Both the position numbers and the translations under genes were made by a program. A model generated the notes under the pieces. That model did no database searches, was not told the DNA's origin, and was given only the letters and a program-made list of their open reading frames with translations. From the NCBI GenBank assembly GCA_037447605.1, contig CM074809.1, positions 3,066,158-3,130,157 on the forward strand: a stretch of 64,000 nt of DNA. Reading direction: 5' to 3'. This document shows, one piece after another, positions 21,055 through 34,200 of this stretch; position 1 is the first letter of the stretch; each line of letters begins with the position of its first letter. Source of the DNA: Zygnema circumcarinatum. Taxonomy: Eukaryota > Streptophyta > Zygnematophyceae > Zygnematales > Zygnemataceae.

Positions 21055-24000
21055 ATGGCGATTGCAGGAAGTCTAGCGTGGCGACCTGTCCTGTTACTTC
21101 TGTTTTCCAGCCTGTTATGCTCTGATATTCTCTTACCAACTGTCGCTTTCAAGGCGCAAGAATTCAAGAAATGTAGCGATGCACATTTCTGCAAGCGGAA
21201 CCGAGACCGAAAGCCGGGTGAAAGCTCTTACTTTCTGCACAGCGCGACCTTGAGCGAAGGGAGGTTCTTTGCCACCCTTGGGAATGAAGCTGCGCCCAAT
21301 GCATCTTTTTCGCTCGCCATGACAGCTTATGCAGGAGGCATTATCCGAGTCAAGATCAATGAAATTAACGGAAACAAACGGTTTGAAGTACCCGATGTGA
21401 TCGAACCTGACCTTGAGGAAAAGATTGTGCCATTCACTAAAAGCAATGTGGGAGAGACTGGTGATCCAACGGACACAGCTTTAGAGGTGGAGAACTACGG
21501 AGTGCTGGTTAAGATGAAGCCTTTTTTTCTTGTAGCATATAGAGATGGCGAGGTTGTAATGTCCCTCAATAGTAAAGGATTATTCAATATTGAACACAGT
21601 CGGACAAAGCAGGAAGGAGATGAGGCGGGATTGTGGGAGGAAAACTTTCGAAGTCACGCAGACTCGAAGCCGAAGGGGCCACAAGCCATTTCATTTGACC
21701 TCACCTTCTTGCAATCAGCTCATGTCTATGGCATTCCAGAGCGTGCAACCAAGTAAGTGATGACTTGGTTCCTGTGGTGCGAGCCTTTCTCGTGTCACTA
21801 CTTGATGCGAGCCCTTCTTTCCACGGTCTATCTCAGATATCTGGGTTGCATTGAGATCGACTTCCACTCCACTTTTTTGGTGTCCACCCGTTTGGGGGAC
21901 TAGGGGATTGTCATCATTTTTATAATGGTTTAAAACCCAAAGGCCAAACATGATCCTTCCTAAGTCGGACTGGATTGGTTTGCATGCTCAAAGAATTTCT
22001 TTTTTTGCTTAGTTGACGAATTGCCCTTTTTGTACCGGAATTGTTTTCGCAGCCTTGCCCTTCAGCCCACCTTTGGACCTTCAGTGTCCTCAGAGCCTTA
22101 TCGGCTTTATAATTTGGACGTGTTTGAGTATGACCACCACTCACCTTTTGGTCTCTACGGCGCTATTCCATTCATGATGACGCACAATGAACGATTTTCA
22201 GTGGGGTTTTTTTGGCTGAATGCGGCCGAGATGTGGGTGGATGTGCTTGAATCAAGCTGGGATCCAAATCCGCCCGCTTTCCCAAGTGTGAGTTGGGCTT
22301 CATTACCAAAAGCCTGTTTTACTCAATGGGGAGGATTGATTCCTTCGTTTATCTTAAATTCGTGACATCAGAATGTTATGAGAATACGCACCATTAATAA
22401 AATCACAATCGGAGTAAGCACCACCATATGTTGTTGGACTTGTGCTCCTTGTACATTTACAGTTATGAACTTCCTCTTTTGATACAGGTTAACACACATT
22501 GGATTGCGGAATCAGGAATCTTCGATGGGTTTTTCTTTTTCGGAGGAGGTCCGAAGGATGTTGTTCGACAGTACACGACAGTAACAGGGACGACAAGAAT
22601 GCCACAGCTTTTCGCTATCGCCTTCCATCAGTGTCGTTGGAACTACAAGGATGAAAATGATGTAGCGCAGGTAGATGCCAACTTTGACATTCACGACATC
22701 CCCTATGATGTGCTTTGGCTCGACATTGAGCACACCGATGGCAAAAAGTACATGACCTGGGACAGTGTTCATTTCCCAACTCCTGAAAGGATGCAGAAGG
22801 AAATTGCAGCTAAAGGCCGGCATATGGTCACTATTATTGATCCTCATATGAAGCGCGATTCTGGCTATGCACTACACACAGAGAGCACGCAGAAGGGATA
22901 TTATGTGAAGGACAAGAATGGGAACGACTTCGACGGGTGGTGTTGGCCCGGATCCTCGTCCTACTTGGACATGCTTAGCCCTGAAATTCGCAAATGGTGG
23001 GCAGGAAAGTTCACTTATGCAAATTACAAAGGGTCTACTCCCATCTTGTACATATGGAATGATATGAATGAGCCCTCGGTGTTCAACGGGCCAGAGGTGA
23101 GTCAATGGTGCTCGACGACTGGTCGAATGTCATAGGATCCTGGGATTGCACTGATTATGCTTCTGTCAATGTTACTGAACTAACAGTGAACGCGATTCTC
23201 AAATGAAATTGGAAATTTGGCATAGTTGTTGATGTTTATTTTAGTTCCAGCCTTCGTTTGAGCTCCTCTATCCTATCGCCACTGAGCTGGATTTCTGCAC
23301 TCATACTTTTTTCCTTATTTCCTTGTCCTTGTTTCCTCCACTTCAGGTGACGATGCCGAAGGACAACTTGCATCATGGGAGTGTGGAACATCGCGATGTG
23401 CACAACGTGTACGGATACTATTATCACATGGCAACTGCGGAAGGCCTGCTCCTTCGCAGCAACTACAAGGACCGCCCTTTTGTCCTATCTCGGGCTGTCT
23501 ATGCCGGGACTCAGAAAGTTGGCCCCATCTGGACAGGCGACAACACTGCCAACTGGGACCATCTCCGTGTCTCAGTTCCCATGTTGCTCGCCCTCGGGCT
23601 GAGTGGGGTCGCATTCTCAGGTGACTAGGCAAGCTCTGTGCTACTGTAAGAGCATGGGGGAACTGAATGCATGTAGACACTTTGTTGTGCATGTAGTCAT
23701 TTGTTGTTTCGGGGGCTTACACGAGCAAGACTGCAGGCCAATGTACATGAAGGGTTGAACTTCTCGAAAGCTAGAGAGAATGGCATACTGCTACAATTAC
23801 GAAATCGTAGCAGTCCCCATATGAAGGGAATGGATGGTTAATGGGGAATGTAATATGCAGCAAACTAGACTAAGGAAAGTGAAACAATGGGAGAATGCTT
23901 AACATAATTACATTTGATGTCGCTATCGACTGCAAGTCGCACTAAATACCGTCTCCTACTAATTAGTTATTTAAAGTGCTTTGATATTGTAGAACTGAGA

Positions 24001-25923
24001 GGATGCACTTGAAGGAAGTTAAAAGCATTTGAACCATTTAGCCGGTTCATATGCACAGATCTAGAGAAAGATGACATATCAGACCTCAACTTTTGAAACG
24101 AATGTCAGTTTTGGAATACCACACGCTCTCCTAACAGGACCTTGGCTAGGAGACGGCATTTGCAGGAGCTGATGTAGGAGGGTTCTTCCAAGACCCCAAC
24201 GGCGAGCTCATGACAAGATGGTTCCAATTGGGCGCCTTCTATCCCTTCTTCCGCGCCCACGCCCACCTCGACACGAAGCGGCGAGAGCCGTGGATCTTTG
24301 GGTGCGTCGCTGCCTCCCTGCCGTCGATGCGTTCCCTTTGGCAACTCCACCTTTTCTAAGCCCTGATTGGTATTGTAAGCCGGTTTGGCTTTCCATGTTT
24401 ACGACTGTTTGCTTTACACCTGCATGATGATGGGTTATGATTAGATTATTTAGCAAGATGTGGGAGGAATGATGCAGAGAGCCCTATACATCGCACATCC
24501 GTGAGGCCGTTCGCATGCGATATGCCCTGCTGCCGTATATGTACACCCTCTTCCGGGAAGCCGCAACTGAGGGAACACCATTAATGCGCCCTCTGTGGAT
24601 GGAATTCCCAGCGGAAAATACCACCTTTGCTAGAGAATACTGTTTCTTGCTTGGGCCTGCACTTCTCGTTCGCCCAATAACAGAACCTGTGAGTCCTTAT
24701 CCTAAAGCAAGCCCCACAACGGGGGCACGGTCGATCATTGTTTTTACTGTTTCACTGTCTGGTTGGCCAGTTTGGGAAACGTCAGGCATGTTCATATTGG
24801 GATGGGATTCGTTATGAAGGGCCATAATTGCATTGTTCTGGCCTCGTCTATTGACTCCAGTGAGTGAATCTCACATCTGGAGAGTTCTGTTTGTATGGGG
24901 TGGGGTACGAATTGAACTCAGGATGCAAAATCAGCAGAGGTTTACTTTCCTGGCGGTGAGCCATGGTATCACTTCAAATCAGGAGAGCAGTATGCCGGTG
25001 GCTCTGATCACACTCTTCAGATTCCAGTGAATGGGCTGGAGACAGTCCTTGCATTTCAGAGGGCAGGGACGATCATCTCTCGAAAGGATCGGACACGAAG
25101 AAGCTCAACGCAGATGGAATTAGATCCGTACACTCTGGTGAGGGGGCTCATGGGATCATTAATATTCGATCAAAAAACTTCATCCATAATGTCAAGGGTG
25201 GAGAAGAGCAGTGATGAATGAAGGGGTAATGTTGTTGTTAAAGCGGAGATCTTACGACCATTCATTCATCTTAGTGCGATGTGGTTTGGAAGCATTTTTT
25301 TTGGTTGGAGTCCCTGGTTTGATGTTTGGAGAGTGGATGCAGGTGGTGGCACTCGACAGTCAATACCGGGCCGAAGGCGAGCTCTACATTGATGATGGAA
25401 AAAGCTATGAGTTTGAGAAGGGAGCATACATTCACAGGCATTTCACATTTGCTGGTGGGAAATTGGAATCCAAAGCTGTTCCCAAACCACACACGGCAAC
25501 CAGTAGCTTCAAGAGCTCCTGCAAGGTGGAGCGCATTATTGTACTTGGGCTTCCTCAAGATATCCTGCAGCAGGAGAGGCGTGCTCTGGTAGAGAGCAGG
25601 GAGATTGAGGTACGTATCACTTTGACTCTGCACAGTTCTTGAAGTTTGGCATGTCAGTTCAACTGCTTCCAATAAAGCAGGCAGACCCAAAAGGAACTAG
25701 TCTTCTCTGAGTGAATGACTTGATTGTACTGCTCTGAAAGTAGGCAGACGCACTATACATATCTCTACATGGATGTTCCCCACTCACGTCATATGTGGCT
25801 ATCTGACAGGAGGAGCCGGGGCCCGCCTTCCTGCGGCAAGACGTGCCAATGGCAGCCCTCGTGGTCCGCTTACCCAATGTTCGCATCGATGAAGATTGGA
25901 GCATCACAATTTTTGACGTCTGA
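21055..25923 (+). CDS. GANAB: Glucosidase II alpha subunit (GH31), ER N-glycan trimming
   Basis: Removes the two inner alpha-1,3-glucoses from N-glycans in the ER lumen, normally as a heterodimer with a beta subunit that supplies ER retention. Nine phase-consistent exons: 21055-21752, 22053-22287, 22488-23096, 23347-23620, 24166-24301, 24478-24688, 24922-25137, 25343-25609, 25810-25923; 919 residues, the usual family length. It starts with a hydrophobic signal peptide (residues about 10-30, core [12 protein letters not shown]). The N-terminal GH31 domain holds [20 protein letters not shown]. The barrel carries [15 protein letters not shown], the catalytic nucleophile motif [12 protein letters not shown], the acid/base region [11 protein letters not shown], and [10 protein letters not shown]-terminal beta domains contain [15 protein letters not shown] and end ...WSITIFDV. 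There is no KDEL-type signal, as expected for the alpha subunit. Plant homologue: PSL5/RSW3. Confidence 0.97.
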
Positions 25924-26883
25924 CAACAGTCAGGGTAGACCCAATTGTACATCCGCGGAGTCATCTTTAAGCCGAAAGCAGCCGATCAGATGAACCGGTG
26001 TTCCTTTCTCTTGATCCCATTTGTGGCCCTGGACATGTGGTCGCCGCTTATAAATGAATGAATTATTATGTGCAGTCATTCCTTTTGTTTGCGTTTGGCT
26101 GCTTAGCAGAAATTCCTTGGATCCCGTGTTCAATGAAATTAAACATTCAGTAACATTTTGCCAACATTAGTATGCTGACATGCGACATGCTACATTCCGC
26201 AAACAGCCTAGTGGCAGAGGAGAGGCGCATAGCTCTCGGGCCCACCCAAAGCATGCTCTCGCCATCTATCGTGCCCACTAGCCAACAACCATGTGCCCAT
26301 TGGCCCCAACTTTTTCCCAGTGCCCATCTTTTGGTGGCAAATTCTCAACTCAGCCATTACGATGAGTGCAGAGGAGAGAATTTAATCTCCATAGAAACTA
26401 ATGTCTTAAGTAAAAATCTGGCATTGGTTTCACGTTGGGGAGACCATTAAAAAGGGCCATCCAAGGGCCATGTAAGGGTAAGTCGTTACCACTCGAGCGC
26501 AGCGCCGCGGATTGGCCGCGGAGGGTCTGGAAACAGGGCCGCTGCGCGCCGCTCGGATGGATTCAAACGACGCTCGCAGCCGTTAGGCGTCGCGTAGGAG
26601 AGAGGAGGAGAGGGAGAGGGGAGAGAGGGAGAAAGGGAGAGAACGGGAGAGGCGAGGGAGAGAGAGCTGAAGGGACGGCGGGAGAGAGGGAGAGCGAGAG
26701 AGAGGAGAGGGAGAGAGAGGTGAAGGGAGGGAGGCTGTGGCTGTGGCTGTTGCGAGGTTAGGCCGAATAGGCGGGGACAGGGGCGAGTAGGGGAAGTTAG
26801 GAGAAGAGGTGAGGGAGGAGATTGAACGGCAGCAAGCAGCAGCAGGAGTAGGAGTAGGAGTAGGGGCGGGAGGAGGAGCAGCC
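25924..26883. other. Intergenic region with purine-rich tract
   Basis: 3' flank of glucosidase II and upstream region of the SDIR1-like gene. A GA/GAGAGGG-rich tract runs from about 26597 to 26735 and the next 145 bases are also purine-rich. Long proline/serine-leucine frames on the minus strand here are products of that composition. No other gene recognised. Confidence 0.5.
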
Positions 26884-29800
26884 ATGAGCTTCGCTTTTCG
26901 AGGAGGGAGGGGAGATCTCGAGACGGGGAACTTGTTTGCAATTCCCACGGATCGGCGGCTGGTACGATTCCTTTGCTCTGAGGGAGTGCTATGTATTCGT
27001 AAGGACGATGCGGCTTTGAAAGCAGGTGTCTGAAATGTGGGCATGTTTGTCTGCCACTGAAATATGTAGCAAAGGAGTCCTTTTTGTGGGCCCTGCCGTG
27101 GATGGACGGTTGATTCCAAAAGGTATGACAGGTGGATGCCCTTCACGCGTTATATTTCACGTGGGGGTATTTTATCTGGAGTGCTCTCGTTGCATACAGA
27201 CTTCAGAATTTACAGGGACTTTAATTTGGTTATTGGTATGCATAGGTAGTTCATCCTTTCCTTTGCACCTGTCCTCCCTTTTACTCGTTCCAGTGTGCAT
27301 CCTGCAGCCTCCCCTTCCTCGAAGGTGGCTATCAAACATTTAAGCAGCAGTTGACAATTGTTTGCGCAACAGTATAGAGGGCTGTCAGAATTGATATATG
27401 GGTGGCAACGGGGACTGGGAAGCAGCTGAGTCCTGATTATTCCTGCAGATATTTTACGCTTGACTGCACTGTCAGGAGCAGAAAAGGGTAGCTTGATTTC
27501 GAAGGAAAAGTTTGATGGACTATGGTCGGGAAACTTCATTTTGCGACTTTCTGGATTAGGTCTATCGTCAAGTCGCTTTTTGGCTCATTAGCAAGCCAAG
27601 AAAAACGATTGTTATGGGAGCAGGGTAATATGGGGTTGTCGTCAGACAGCAGATTAACGCAGAAAATAGGCTTAAGTGTAGTGAACTCGACATCCCATTG
27701 CCGGCGGTATTTCCATGCTATTCATGCTGCAAACAGCTTTTTTCATATAGTTTTTGGCACAACGACACACGTTTTGTGGGTAGTCCACCTATCAGTGATT
27801 AGTTATTAGACATGTCTCGAAGGAAAGGCCGCTTTTGTCCACGGCGTAACCATGTCTCATGCGAAAATGCATAGAATATCATTCTGCAGGACCTAAACTA
27901 CATTCAAATCCTCAAGAGCCAAATTCTTTTTCGTTTGGATGCTCTTTGTTCTCTACCATCAGAAAAAGTGTGTGATTAGATTGTTCGAGGCTTCTGATGC
28001 TACACAAATGTATGCAAGTATCGGTGTGTGGATTCTTGCAAAATTCTTACTCTGGCTATTCATTTCGAAGCTCCTAGACTGAGCAGCGAACTTCCCATTC
28101 ACTTGCAAACCGCGATCAGTGACATGCTTTAGTACTATTTGACTTTGCCACGTTTTTTAGGGTATTCAAACCACGCTGTGTTGCTCTTCTATGGGGGATA
28201 GCTTGTACACCTAAAGTGTGATGAAGGGCAGGAAGCGTTTTCGAATGGCATGAACGCGCTTCCATCGACTATGTCATTGACAGCGGTAAGCTATCGTATG
28301 GTGCATACCTTTCTCACCCAATTTCCTGCTCTGAACTTTGACTGTGTGAGCAGAGAATTCATGGAGGAGGTGGGCGAGTGGTGGCGATCAGCCCCAACCC
28401 TTTGGCTTTTCTGGCCACAAGTTAGTCACTGACTCATGACTACTCCCCTTCCTTTCCCAGTTTGTGCTACTCCCGCAACTGTCGTAAAATTGCGATGTAG
28501 GACCGAGCAGGACATCGCACTTTTGATTCTCGGAAAGCTGCAATTCGTCATTGCAGTTTTCTGATTAGGGCTTTGAGCGCTTTCAAGTGAAGCTCATGTA
28601 CCATACTTGCGCAGATTTTCTGTTGTAAGTGTCCTTGCAATTGTGTAATCCAAGCTTCCATTGCAAGGCATTGCTATCGAGGTTGACCTTTAGTGACTTT
28701 TGGATGCGTTGTACTTGACATTTGCAGTTCTTATTATCTTCATGTTGTTGAACTCCCGTCAGTCGCCAACATTTCTGGTGAGTTTAAAAGGCTTTCAAGT
28801 AATGACCAGCACCCCGGATCAAGCCTTTATGTTTGTCATTCTTTCACCTGCTTTTCTCCGAAGAGCCATCCTCCTGTCTGTATGCCAATGCCTGGGATGG
28901 AAGGTCGCATGAAGTGGGCTCACTTTAATGGATGGCATGCTCTGTTTGGCCCGTTCCATACCATCAATATTCGTTTGCACCTACTGCTTAAAAGGGTACA
29001 TCAACATCAAATGAACTTTGCTTCAGGTGCAAATTAATAATCGCTACTACGAGTGTTTGCACTGCACTCTACAACCCATCAAATCTGATACCAAAGACTA
29101 ATGTCTGTTAACGAATATCGCCGGTGGGTTGGCAGCTGTGGCTGGGAATGGGAATCTTCCTGCTCGCAACTTGCCTCCGCATGGTTGCGACGTGGCAGCA
29201 GATCCACACTCAGATGCAGGTTCAAGGAGCTCTTGCAAACAGCTTTGCCTCCTCTGGGGTGCCGCCGGAAATTAGGTTTAGGGTTGGTCCGGCCTTGAGT
29301 TTGGGAGGCCCGCGAAGCCGTCTGCAGGCACTGGGCTTGCAGCTCGCTCTGCTTGATCGTGACCTCACGGAATCTGACTACGAGGTTCTTAGAGCGTTGG
29401 ATTCGGACAATCCTCCGGGAGTAGCAGGCATGGCCCCACATGAAATCAATCGGCTGCCTACATACAAGTACAAAAGGAGTATGGGGTCACTTCAAGGGTA
29501 AGTCTGGCGAATGATTGGTACATGAATTGGAGACGGGGCGATAGACACTGTCGAATGAACTATCGGTTGGTGATTTTTAGTCGCATTGAGTTTGTTTAAT
29601 GGAGAACGAATGTGAGAGAGATACTATGCGAGAATCTAAGGTTGGAGTGGGTTTGGGATGCGCGTTTTGCAGAGAGGGAAACCGGTCGCCGTCGTTGGGT
29701 TTCCAACAGAATACAAACGCAGGGGCACAGGTGGTAACGGAGCAGGTAAAGGCGTCTTTTTTTGTGGGTTGTCCTATTGATCTCTGGAAGGATATTGGAT

Positions 29801-30386
29801 ATGGCAGTCTGGGCAAGATCTGCACCTTGCGGTGTACACGATGCTTTTTTTAAAGTTAAACCAATTTGATGCGTGCTTTGTGTATGCGTGACGTAGGCCG
29901 ATGTATTGAGCAACAACGCCATTGGAAATGCAGCTGGGTGGTCCTGTTGCTAATATTGCTCGTAAATGGGTTGCTTGCGATGCCAGGTGTCAGGAGATGA
30001 TGGGTTGGGCAAAGTGTTTGAAGCTCGGAAAACGCAAGAATGCACAGTGTGTTTGGAGCAGCTGGAGGAGGCCGACACCATGCGCATTTTGCCATGCCTG
30101 CATCAGGTGAGCTGCGCTTTGGCTTCCTAGAGGCTGTCTTGCAAACAGACTTTGAAGCATTTTGTTAGTGTTCCTGGTGTCGAGTATTAGGCAATTTTCG
30201 AAGTACAGTTTGTAAAAGCAATCTTACCTTACTTGGGAAGCTCGCTTTGACACGTGTGTGCAGTTCCATGCAAGCTGTATAGACCAATGGCTGTCGCAAC
30301 AGGCCACATGTCCAATGTGCAAGCACCGCCTCGTGACCACACTCCCAGAGAACAATGCGCCTGGGAATCCTCTAAACAGAGTATGA
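26884..30386 (+). CDS. SDIR1: SDIR1-like membrane-anchored RING-H2 E3 ubiquitin ligase
   Basis: Recognised exons: 26884-26961 (MSFAFRGGRGDLETG, matching the SDIR1 start MSFVFRGTRGDIESG), 28728-28777, 29136-29497, 29673-29745, 29987-30106 and 30264-30386. One short exon between 26961 and 28728 (expected to carry the start of transmembrane helix 1) is not resolved. Hydrophobic helices lie in VLIIFMLLNS and LWLGMGIFLLATCLRMVAT. The cytosolic part has LQALGLQLALLDRDLTESDY followed by EVLRALDSDN, highly typical of SDIR1. The RING-H2 is CTVCLEQ...ILPCLHQFHASCIDQWL...CPMC. In Arabidopsis SDIR1 is an ER-membrane E3 in abscisic-acid and stress signalling; the role here is inferred from homology. The chain ends shortly after the RING (ENNAPGNPLNRV). 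Confidence 0.92.
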
Positions 30387-31211
30387 GGCGACACCCCGAA
30401 CACGCTGTATATGGCATTGAACAAAGAAATTTGCATTGAACTGTTTCTACGTGTAGCATCTGGCTTCACATATAAAAGAAAGGGAGTAGAAAGTGCGTCC
30501 ATACTTGTAGGCGCGTGATTGGAGGGGTCGAAACCTGCAAAAGATCTGAATTGAAGAATTTTTTGGGGCTTGGCCATTCGGCGGAGCCCCATAGGTGGAA
30601 CGGGAGTGACTACGAGAGAGAGGATTTAGGCTTTCTGCAATTACAGGTAGAATTGAAGACTCGGCATAGTGAAGGGGCTGTACCATAGGGGTGAGGCATG
30701 GGCGATATTCTTTATTCAATCCTTTTCTACGTGGATGAAACCATTCACATTTTTTTTGCCATTTCACCACTCTTTTCAACGTGTTCCATGGATTGATTTG
30801 CTGCACTCAATCCGCATTCTGTTGCCTTGAGTCATGTGCTATTTCTATGCTATTTGTTTTGCTCGTTTTCATACCAACGAATGTAAAGACTCATCCTGAG
30901 TTCGAAGCAAAGCTCAGAGCTGCATAAAGTCAACACAGCAGTTTACCTCGAGGCATCATCTCTCTTGAAGTCAACATAGGGAGCTTTACCTCTTATGGTC
31001 AACAAATGGCACTTCACCTTCATTAGCAAGAAGGGTACTAAAGCCACGATAATTTCCAGGAACACAAGGTGAAAAACCGCCATAGAATAAGACTGCACTA
31101 TAACGTTCCCATTATTCCCTTCAACCCTTAACAGAATCCTCCAAACCGAGGCGGCAGGTCCAATTTGAACTTTTTGGCCTTATTGCGTTTTAAGTGAGGT
31201 AAGAGGAACCC
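30387..31211. other. Convergent intergenic region, no gene recognised
   Basis: Lies between the 3' ends of the SDIR1-like and KMO-like genes. I see no coding exon, RNA gene or repeat. Confidence 0.5.
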
Positions 31212-34200
31212 TTACGTCGCTTTCCGAGAGTGTTTCCAGAGATGAAAAGCAGCCAGCACAATCATCCCCGTGCATAGAACGCCCCCGGAAAAGACTACTA
31301 CGGCTTTCAGATTCTCTCGCCGCAATTCTGATTTGAGTTCTATGTACGAAGTGTCACTGTCTATGTCAATCTGCTTAGGCCTGCACAGAGAGGCACTCCC
31401 AAAATCATGTTAGAAAGAATACACCACACTAAAAAGCCCTTTCTATCTCGACATGCCAACGGCAAAAACATTGGTTTCACTCGAAAACTCAGAAAAAGGG
31501 TTCACAAAACCTGCATTGTACTGTTGAGTCAAGAATAACAATGAGCCCTCTTGCAATGCAAAAAGAGGACAAGTACGAATTCACTATTGAAAAAAAATTA
31601 CAAAAGAGAATCGAAAGACAAAACATAGAAACCAAAACTACGGATCTGATAGCGAAAGTGTAGCCTTGACACAAGAACAGGAATAGATACAACAAGTAAA
31701 TGCTCTGCTTTTCTTGGCCTCACGTTGATGGCAGATGCTTCGAATAGAGCACTCCTGAAAGAGTGACATTTATCAGAAAGTCATATATCCAACTTTCCCT
31801 TTCGGGCTGTCCAGGAATCCGGGCCGGCTGTGAAGATAGACCTAAATAGACGTATTCTGAAGAAAGCCTATATTATAGACCCTAGACTCATAGAATACTA
31901 GCCCTTAGCTCTGAGTGTAAACCCAACATAGGTAAGAGAAGGTCTGATTCTTCATCAACTACCGATATGTACAGCAAGTCACAAACTACATTCTACCGTT
32001 GATTACGAAACAATAAGGAAATATACTGTCGATTAAATAGACCTAATAACTGTTCGTACTTATTCGATAACCTACACCTCTAAATTATTTGACGTCCGTA
32101 GGGAAGACCTTTGTAAATGGAGCCCTTTTTTGCCGAACCTTCAGAGAGGCCATGTTTTGGGGTATCACCAAAGAGTCGGAAGGCTCAGAATTTTTTGAAG
32201 ATTTGACCATTCCAGTCACTCTTTGGCTGTATCGAATGCTGCCCAGAGGAGGAAAATTGTTGAAAGCTGAGTTTTGTTCTCTTAATGGTGGAAGCAATCT
32301 TGAAAGCAAATAGAAAGTGCCTATAGATCCTCAAACTCCGGCTTATTTCTATCTTCAAGAAATTCTGACTACAAAACAAGTTTTTCCTAAATCCCAATAG
32401 AGGCTGCAATAGGTATTGAAGGTGCACTGTATTACAGTAATAGTGAGGTGTATTGAAGGTGCAGGTGCAGTGTAGTTCCGTAATATTCAAAATCGAATGT
32501 CAGCTAGCTGCTTGAGGGGGTGTGCGAAGAAAAAGTGGAAGAAAGGGTGCCAAGAGAGAGAGACTGGGAAGGGAGAGGGGAAGCGAGAGGGGAAGGGAGA
32601 GGGGAAGGGAGAGGGGAAGGGAGAGGGGAAGGGAGAGGGGAAGGGAGGGGAGGAGAGGGGAAGGGGAAGGGTGGGGAGGGGAGAGGGTGTTCTATACAGA
32701 AAAGGGTAAGTGAACTCACCCCCACGAGGGTACCACTTTTTGTGCCAACGAAAGAACTGTGAATCGGAATACCAGCTGAAGGGAGGAGGTTAGGGGTCTC
32801 AAACTCCCGGAAATGGATGCTTCCTCTAACAGCTCCCTCAATGCATCTAGTTCCGGTTTCCGCTCCACAGTGAACTGCGATAAAGCCTTTGGAATAGCAG
32901 AAGATAACTCATCTTTTCCAATAGCCACTTCTAGCACCTGTGCCCCCCTCTCTCCCGCAACCAGTCACGTGTGAACGTAAGTTAATCAACTTGTTAATGC
33001 AAGCCGATGGATTAGCAACAGCTCAACAAAGGTCCAAGGAGAAGGACCATAAATTGTAGCTAAGTCTGATGGGGTATTGACCTGGTCAAGCAAATCACAG
33101 TCTTCCAGAGCAGCATTGCATCCTTCTCCAAAGGTGCCCGGCAAGGAGTGTGCGGCATCTCCAATAAGGACCACCTTCCCCGAGTGAAAGCGAGAGCAAG
33201 TGATGCTTATTCCAGAAACCCATTTTTCTTTTGCAACAATGTCAGCAAATTGCCGATTATCTTGCGTGTACAGCTTAAGAAGCTCCGGAAACTCGCTTCT
33301 GCAAAACCAGATGAGACCGTCTTGAGACATGTTTGAGGTTCCCTGCATCGCATAAACTTGCAGATGTGCAGTTACACGAGTGATGTTTAAGGGAGAATCG
33401 CTCACTCCATGAATGCCGTCACGTCGTCGCTGTAAGTTAACATTTGCGCTCGAAGTCGTCGGGTAGTAGGAATATTCAATATTCCGTAGAAGCATCCGTC
33501 AGATTTCGGAATCCCCATAATGAGAGCTCCAGTTTTGCTAGTGAAGAGTTGAATTCCGTGAGCATTTCCAAGCATGTCAGATTTCCGAACTTGGTCCGCA
33601 GAGAGGGGAGGCAATTGCTTGTACTTGCTTGCAAGGCTCTTTTGAACAAAGGCATGTCTGCATAGCAAAGATGGAATTTGTCCAAAAGTGCGGTCAAAAT
33701 CGATGCAAACCCAGTATGTTTCGAGTGCCTAACCAAAAACCTCGGAGGGGAGGGGTAAGCTCATGGCAATGCTTTGCGAGAAACAAATTGATTCCTTTGA
33801 GTATGCAGAACAACTTGTCGAGGGGAGATTAGCGAGACATTTCAAATGGCTGGACAGACGATAACACTTGTCGGACAGAGAACAAAGATACTCTTCAGCA
33901 TGAGTGCAGAATTTAACCAAGCGTTCAGTTGGAAAACCAGGGGGAAACACACGAAAAAGGGCAAGGAGCGAGCGGACGGACGTGAGAGGGGGCCGAAAAG
34001 CAGCAAAAAGGTAAGGGGAGGAGGAGAGAGCGCGTAAGCGAGAAAGAGAAAGCAAAGCCGCAACAACTGTGAGAATGTGACATTCGAAAAGTTCTTTTCC
34101 AACCACTCTCTCCCACCTTTCATGCTTAGACCCGCCCTTCTCCGCATCCATCCGAACCAGTTCATCGCGCACAGTGCTGACAGTCCCATCCGCCGCCACG

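Noticed and set aside
31489-32309. Possible intermediate exons of the KMO-like gene, e.g. frame with FPPLGSIRYSQRV at 32085-32309 (-)
   Set aside because: A faint likeness to the KMO C-terminal region exists, but I could not find phase-consistent splice sites, so I left the segment unresolved.
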